A stretch of 8,040 nucleotides of DNA from Segatella copri (GTDB lineage: Bacteria; Bacteroidota; Bacteroidia; Bacteroidales; Bacteroidaceae): the NCBI RefSeq assembly GCF_019127135.1, contig NZ_JAHOEA010000087.1, positions 1 through 8,040 on the forward strand. Direction: 5' to 3'. The notes beneath the pieces were generated by a model, which worked only from the letters and a program-made list of their open reading frames with translations, was not told where the DNA came from and did no database searches. Of this stretch, positions 5,304-8,040 are shown piece after piece (the stretch's first letter is position 1; the number at the start of each line of letters is the position of its first letter). A program made the translations under genes and the position numbers.

Positions 5304-6692
5304 TTATTTTCCGATGCAAAAGTGCTTGAAGATATTGTTTAGCGTTTCCTGGCTACTGATCTGTCCGCCAGTGATTTCGCCCAATTCTTCCAATACCATC
5401 TTGAGGTCTTCGGCGATGATGTCGCCGCTCATGCCCATTTCCATCGACTCCAATACTCGGGAGAGGGAATCATGGGCACGGAGTAGGGCCTCGTAGTGGC
5501 GGGCACTCGTTATGATGACATCGTTCTCGGTAATCTCAGGAATATCAGCGGCTTTTACTAATGCCTGCTCCAGGGATGAAACGTTCTCGCCTGTGCGGGC
5601 ACTGATGAAGAGTGGGGCTTCTGGTTCGCTGGAATCTGAGCCGCAGGAATGGGTTAACTTATCGAACGCAAGTTTATCCATCTTATTAAATACTACCAGC
5701 AGCTTCTTGCCCTGGTTCTTCAGCTTCATCTCCTCGATTTCTGAGGCTGATGGTTGCTCATCTAATAGCCAGATTACTATCTTCGCTTCTTCCATCTTCT
5801 GGAAAGTGCGCTCTATTCCGATGTTTTCTACCACATCATCCGTCTTGCGGATTCCGGCTGTGTCAATAAAGCGGAAGGTGATTCCGTCGATGAGAGTGGT
5901 GTCTTCGATTACATCTCGGGTGGTTCCGTGAATGTCGCTCACGATTGCCTTCTCCTCGTGGAGCAGACGGTTGAGCAGGGTGCTCTTGCCCACATTCGTC
6001 TTGCCTATGATGGCTACGGCTACTCCCTGCTTTAGGGCATTGCCGGTTTCGAAGGAGTGGGCGAGGGTGGTAATCTTGTGATTGATTTCTTCGGCTAGTG
6101 CCTGGAGTTCGCTGCGGTCGGCAAACTCCAGTTCTTCGTGGTCGCTGAAGTCGAGCTCCAACTCCAGGAGCGAAGTCATCTTTAATAATTTTTCGCGAAG
6201 GAGGGAGAGTTCGTTGCTGAAATGACCCTTCAGTTGGCTGAGCGCCATCTTGTGGGTTGCCTTGTTGGTAGAGGCGATGAGATCAGCTACGGCTTCTGCC
6301 TGAGAGAGGTCCATCTTGCCGTTGAGATAGGCACGACGGGTGTATTCGCCCGGTTCTGCCTGGCGACATCCTACCTCCGTAAAGCGATGGAGAACCTGCT
6401 GAAGAATGTATCGGCTGCCATGACAGGAAATCTCGGTGGAGTTCTCGCCTGTATAACTGTGGGGTGCCTTGAACACGCTCACCAGTACATCATCGATGGT
6501 GTTGCCGTCCTTATCCTTGATTTCGCCATAATGCAGCGTGTAGGGCTTGGCTTCTTCCAGGGATTTGCCGTTGGCAGACTGGAAGATTTTGTCGGTGAGG
6601 GTAATGGCGTCGTGGCCGCTGAGTCGGATGATTCCGATGGCGCCACCAGCAGGTGTTGCCAGGGCGCAGATACATTCTTCTTGATTCTTCAT
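5304..6692 (-). CDS. mnmE: tRNA uridine-5-carboxymethylaminomethyl modification GTPase MnmE
   Basis: This cytoplasmic GTPase acts with MnmG to install the (carboxymethyl)aminomethyl group at C5 of the wobble uridine U34 in certain tRNAs, using a tetrahydrofolate-linked one-carbon unit. The protein is 462 residues, the usual length. The N-terminal folate-binding domain spans about 1-118, with the typical G-E-Y-T-R-R-A-Y-L-N-G-K motif at 115-126. A helical domain surrounds the inserted G domain. The G domain carries G1 G-K-T-N-V-G-K-S (230-237; the more usual third residue is Pro), G2 T-T-R-D (257-260), G3 D-T-A-G (277-280), G4 N-K-M-D (336-339) and G5 S-A-R (364-366). The C terminus F-C-I-G-K has the essential Cys459. 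No promoter with a clear -7 box lies just upstream, so it may be read from the phosphorylase gene through the repeat cluster. Two terminators close it. Confidence 0.97.
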   Translation of the reverse strand: MKNQEECICALATPAGGAIGIIRLSGHDAITLTDKIFQSANGKSLEEAKPYTLHYGEIKDKDGNTIDDVLVSVFKAPHSYTGENSTEISCHGSRYILQQVLHRFTEVGCRQAEPGEYTRRAYLNGKMDLSQAEAVADLIASTNKATHKMALSQLKGHFSNELSLLREKLLKMTSLLELELDFSDHEELEFADRSELQALAEEINHKITTLAHSFETGNALKQGVAVAIIGKTNVGKSTLLNRLLHEEKAIVSDIHGTTRDVIEDTTLIDGITFRFIDTAGIRKTDDVVENIGIERTFQKMEEAKIVIWLLDEQPSASEIEEMKLKNQGKKLLVVFNKMDKLAFDKLTHSCGSDSSEPEAPLFISARTGENVSSLEQALVKAADIPEITENDVIITSARHYEALLRAHDSLSRVLESMEMGMSGDIIAEDLKMVLEELGEITGGQISSQETLNNIFKHFCIGK

Positions 6693-6710
6693 TCTTTCTT
6701 GTTTATTTTA

Positions 6711-6912
6711 AAGCTTTTGCCCTTTCAGGGCGACAGGGGTGTTTGCTGTTTAACCCAGGGCGTTGCCCTGGGCTAGGAGCTTCTGCCCTTTCAGGGGGCG
6801 TATTGCTGCAATGGATGACCGCTCTTTCAGGGCGTGTTGCTGCAATGGATGACCGCTCTTTACCTTTCCCTTCGGCCGGTGACCGTTGGTTCAGGGCGTG
6901 TTGCGCAAAGGA
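6711..6912. repeat. REP-like palindromic repeat cluster with tandem 34-bp repeat
   Basis: Between the phosphorylase stop and mnmE lie several short GC-rich palindromes. GCCCTTTCAGGGC is at 6719-6731. CCCAGGGC/GCCCTGGG is at 6754-6761 and 6765-6772 with a 3-base loop. A second GCCCT…AGGG unit is at 6785-6796. Then a direct repeat with a 34-bp period follows: 6797-6827 and 6831-6861 are 31 bases each with one mismatch. A degenerate third copy runs about 6879-6911. No protein-coding frame is credible here. Such REP-like cassettes are usual between Bacteroidota housekeeping genes. They may affect mRNA stability or termination between the two genes. Confidence 0.75.
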
Positions 6913-7785
6913 CTAGATTCTGTCTAATACAACTTTTATCAATTTGTCGATGGTGCTCTTGTAGCCGGTGTTGGCGCTGAGGGCACGGCGGTTGGCGATG
7001 ACCATGCAGCAGGTGAGTGCTTTATGGCCGAGGAGGAGGGAAAGACCGGCGAGGGCTGAGCTCTCCATCTCGAAGTTGTTGACACGCAGACCGTTATACT
7101 CGAATGCTTCAATCTTCTGATTAAGTTCCGGGTCGGCAAGTGGGGCACGGAGTTCTCTGCCCTGTGGACCATAGAAACCTCCACAGGCTATGGTGATTCC
7201 ACGAACCATATCATCGCCGGCAATCTTCTCCAGCAGTTCTGGGTCGTTGTCTACGCAGTATGGGTTGCCAATCTGGTCGTTCCATTTTACCTGGCGCTTG
7301 AATTCTGCCTCTGTTTCGAGGTCGCAGATTTCGTTACGGCGGGCATAGAAGTTGATGAGTCCGTCGAAACCGATGCTCTTCTGTGAGGCTACGAAGGTTC
7401 CGGCTGGGCAGTTGAGCTGCAGGCCGCCGCAGGTTCCGATGCGCACGAGGGTGAGCGTGGTGTGCTCGGGTTTCTCGGTGCGGGTTTTGAAATCGATGTT
7501 CTTCAGCGCATCGAGCTCGTTGACTACGATATCGATATTATCGCATCCTATTCCGGTGCTCTGCACGGTGATTCGCTTACCTTTATATGTGCCTGTAATG
7601 GCGTGGAATTCTCGGCTTGAGACTTCGCATTCCTTCTCATCGAAATGGGAGGCTACGAGGGCTACGCGACCTGGGTCGCCAACGAGGATTACTTTATCAG
7701 CCACTTGTTCCGGGCGAAGATGAAGGTGGAAGCAGCTTCCGTCTTCATTGATTATCAATTCTGATTCTGCAAAATATTTGCTCAT
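6913..7785 (-). CDS. udp: Nucleoside phosphorylase, uridine phosphorylase-like
   Basis: This cytoplasmic enzyme of pyrimidine salvage most likely splits uridine with phosphate into uracil and ribose-1-phosphate. The 290-residue protein has the nucleoside phosphorylase (PNP/UDP) fold. V-I-L-V-G-D-P-G-R (32-40) forms the phosphate-binding loop. S-T-G-I-G (76-80) and R-I-G-T-C-G-G (115-121) supply the other phosphate and ribose contacts. G-F-Y-G-P-Q-G-R (203-210) lies near the base site, and N-F-E-M-E-S-S-A (237-244) is the nucleoside-binding signature typical of uridine phosphorylases. It is somewhat longer than the E. coli enzyme, mainly at the N terminus. Substrate preference is inferred; a purine or broad-specificity enzyme is the alternative. 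It is transcribed from its own strong promoter, and mnmE follows downstream after the repeat cluster. Confidence 0.88.
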   Translation of the reverse strand: MSKYFAESELIINEDGSCFHLHLRPEQVADKVILVGDPGRVALVASHFDEKECEVSSREFHAITGTYKGKRITVQSTGIGCDNIDIVVNELDALKNIDFKTRTEKPEHTTLTLVRIGTCGGLQLNCPAGTFVASQKSIGFDGLINFYARRNEICDLETEAEFKRQVKWNDQIGNPYCVDNDPELLEKIAGDDMVRGITIACGGFYGPQGRELRAPLADPELNQKIEAFEYNGLRVNNFEMESSALAGLSLLLGHKALTCCMVIANRRALSANTGYKSTIDKLIKVVLDRI

Positions 7786-7823
7786 GGTTCTTTTGATTTT
7801 AAGTTATACATTTTATTTATATC

Positions 7824-7838
7824 AGGGCTTTTCGCCCT
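7824..7838. other. Hairpin in the uridine phosphorylase leader
   Basis: AGGGC (7824-7828) pairs with GCCCT (7834-7838) around a 5-base loop, in the 5' leader of the phosphorylase mRNA. The poly-T run to the right would make it terminator-like only on the + strand, where no gene is known. It resembles the cores of the REP-like units and may be a derived copy. Confidence 0.4.
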
Positions 7839-7855
7839 TTGTTTTTTAAGATTAG

Positions 7856-7884
7856 CAAAGATACGAATAAAAAATGAAATGCAA
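7856..7884 (-). promoter_or_regulatory. Promoter of the uridine phosphorylase gene
   Basis: On the minus strand TTG (7884-7882) and TATCTTTG (7863-7856, full match to TAnnTTTG) are 18 bases apart. Transcription would start near 7849, giving a leader of about 65 bases with a small hairpin. Confidence 0.6.
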
Positions 7885-7918
7885 TATTTTTTTAATGATT
7901 TTAAACAGTAAAAAGCAC

Positions 7919-7952
7919 GAAGGACAGGTTCCGGAAATGGAACTTGCCCTTC
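7919..7952 (-). terminator. Hairpin terminator of a gene beyond the right edge
   Basis: GAAGGACAGGTTCC (7919-7932) pairs with GGAACTTGCCCTTC (7939-7952), 12 Watson-Crick pairs of 14, with a 6-base loop. On the minus strand it is followed by a short T-run (CTTTTTA, from 7915 leftward). It probably ends a leftward gene outside the window and insulates the phosphorylase promoter. A pyrimidine-rich right flank would also allow some + strand activity. Confidence 0.55.
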
Positions 7953-7999
7953 TCTTTTCAAATCTCTCTTCTTTTATATACTAGTTTTTGCTCCACACG

Positions 8000-8040
8000 C
8001 CCTGAAAGGGCAGAAGCTCCTAGCCCAGGGCATCGCCCTG
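8000..8040. repeat. Inverted second copy of the REP-like unit, cut by the window end
   Basis: The 41 bases match 6756-6796 in reverse complement at 40 positions. They contain GCCCTGAAAGGGC (7999-8011) and the start of the CCCAGGGC palindrome (8024 onward). The copy likely continues beyond the window. Confidence 0.8.

Noticed and set aside
4980..5342. 120-codon + strand open frame between the HTH gene and mnmE
   Set aside because: It overlaps the HTH gene start, the mnmE 3' end and both terminators, has low-complexity hydrophobic/basic composition and no ribosome binding site.
6222..6776. 184-codon + strand open frame
   Set aside because: It lies opposite mnmE, whose identity is certain, and runs into the repeat cluster.
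6711..6912. Repeat cluster considered as a CRISPR array
   Set aside because: The units are palindromic and directly tandem without unique spacers, and no cas gene is nearby.

Overview
The window looks like chromosomal DNA of a gut or oral Bacteroidales bacterium, most likely Prevotella/Segatella. The clues are Bacteroidota-type promoters (TAnnTTTG at -7, a TTG/TTTG box about 18-20 bases upstream), mostly absent Shine-Dalgarno sequences, a Bacteroidales-type relaxase and a tyrosine integrase of the kind common in this group. The genus is inferred; no rRNA or protein search was possible.

Region 1 (1-870) holds a mobilization relaxase on the + strand with an unusually strong Shine-Dalgarno. It is frameshifted near its 3' end and is followed by a strong hairpin terminator that also serves the convergent gene. 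Region 2 (871-2171, minus) is an apparent two-gene operon of exported proteins: an Ig-like-domain protein, then a small hypothetical protein whose signal peptide lies in a different frame from its body. Region 3 (2316-2961) holds a small XRE-type repressor and an AT-rich, gene-poor intergenic segment with a long imperfect palindrome and a strong promoter resembling rRNA-operon leaders.

Region 4 (2962-4993, minus) holds a tyrosine integrase that stops inside its H-x-x-R box, and upstream of it a 310-residue DNA-binding protein with an N-terminal four-cysteine motif and four tandem excisionase-type helix-turn-helix domains. Regions 1-4 together read as a decaying integrative/mobilizable element or a patchwork of several. 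Three separate genes (relaxase, integrase, small exported protein) are damaged. The right edge of the element must lie between about 4994 and 5193, before the terminators of mnmE.

Region 5 (5193-8040, minus) is core chromosome, visibly richer in G+C: tandem terminators, mnmE (tRNA wobble-uridine modification GTPase), a REP-like repeat cluster, a uridine phosphorylase-like gene with a good promoter, and an inverted second copy of the REP-like unit at the window's end. The chromosomal genes look intact; the accessory genes look like a mobile element that has lost both its own integration and transfer functions.
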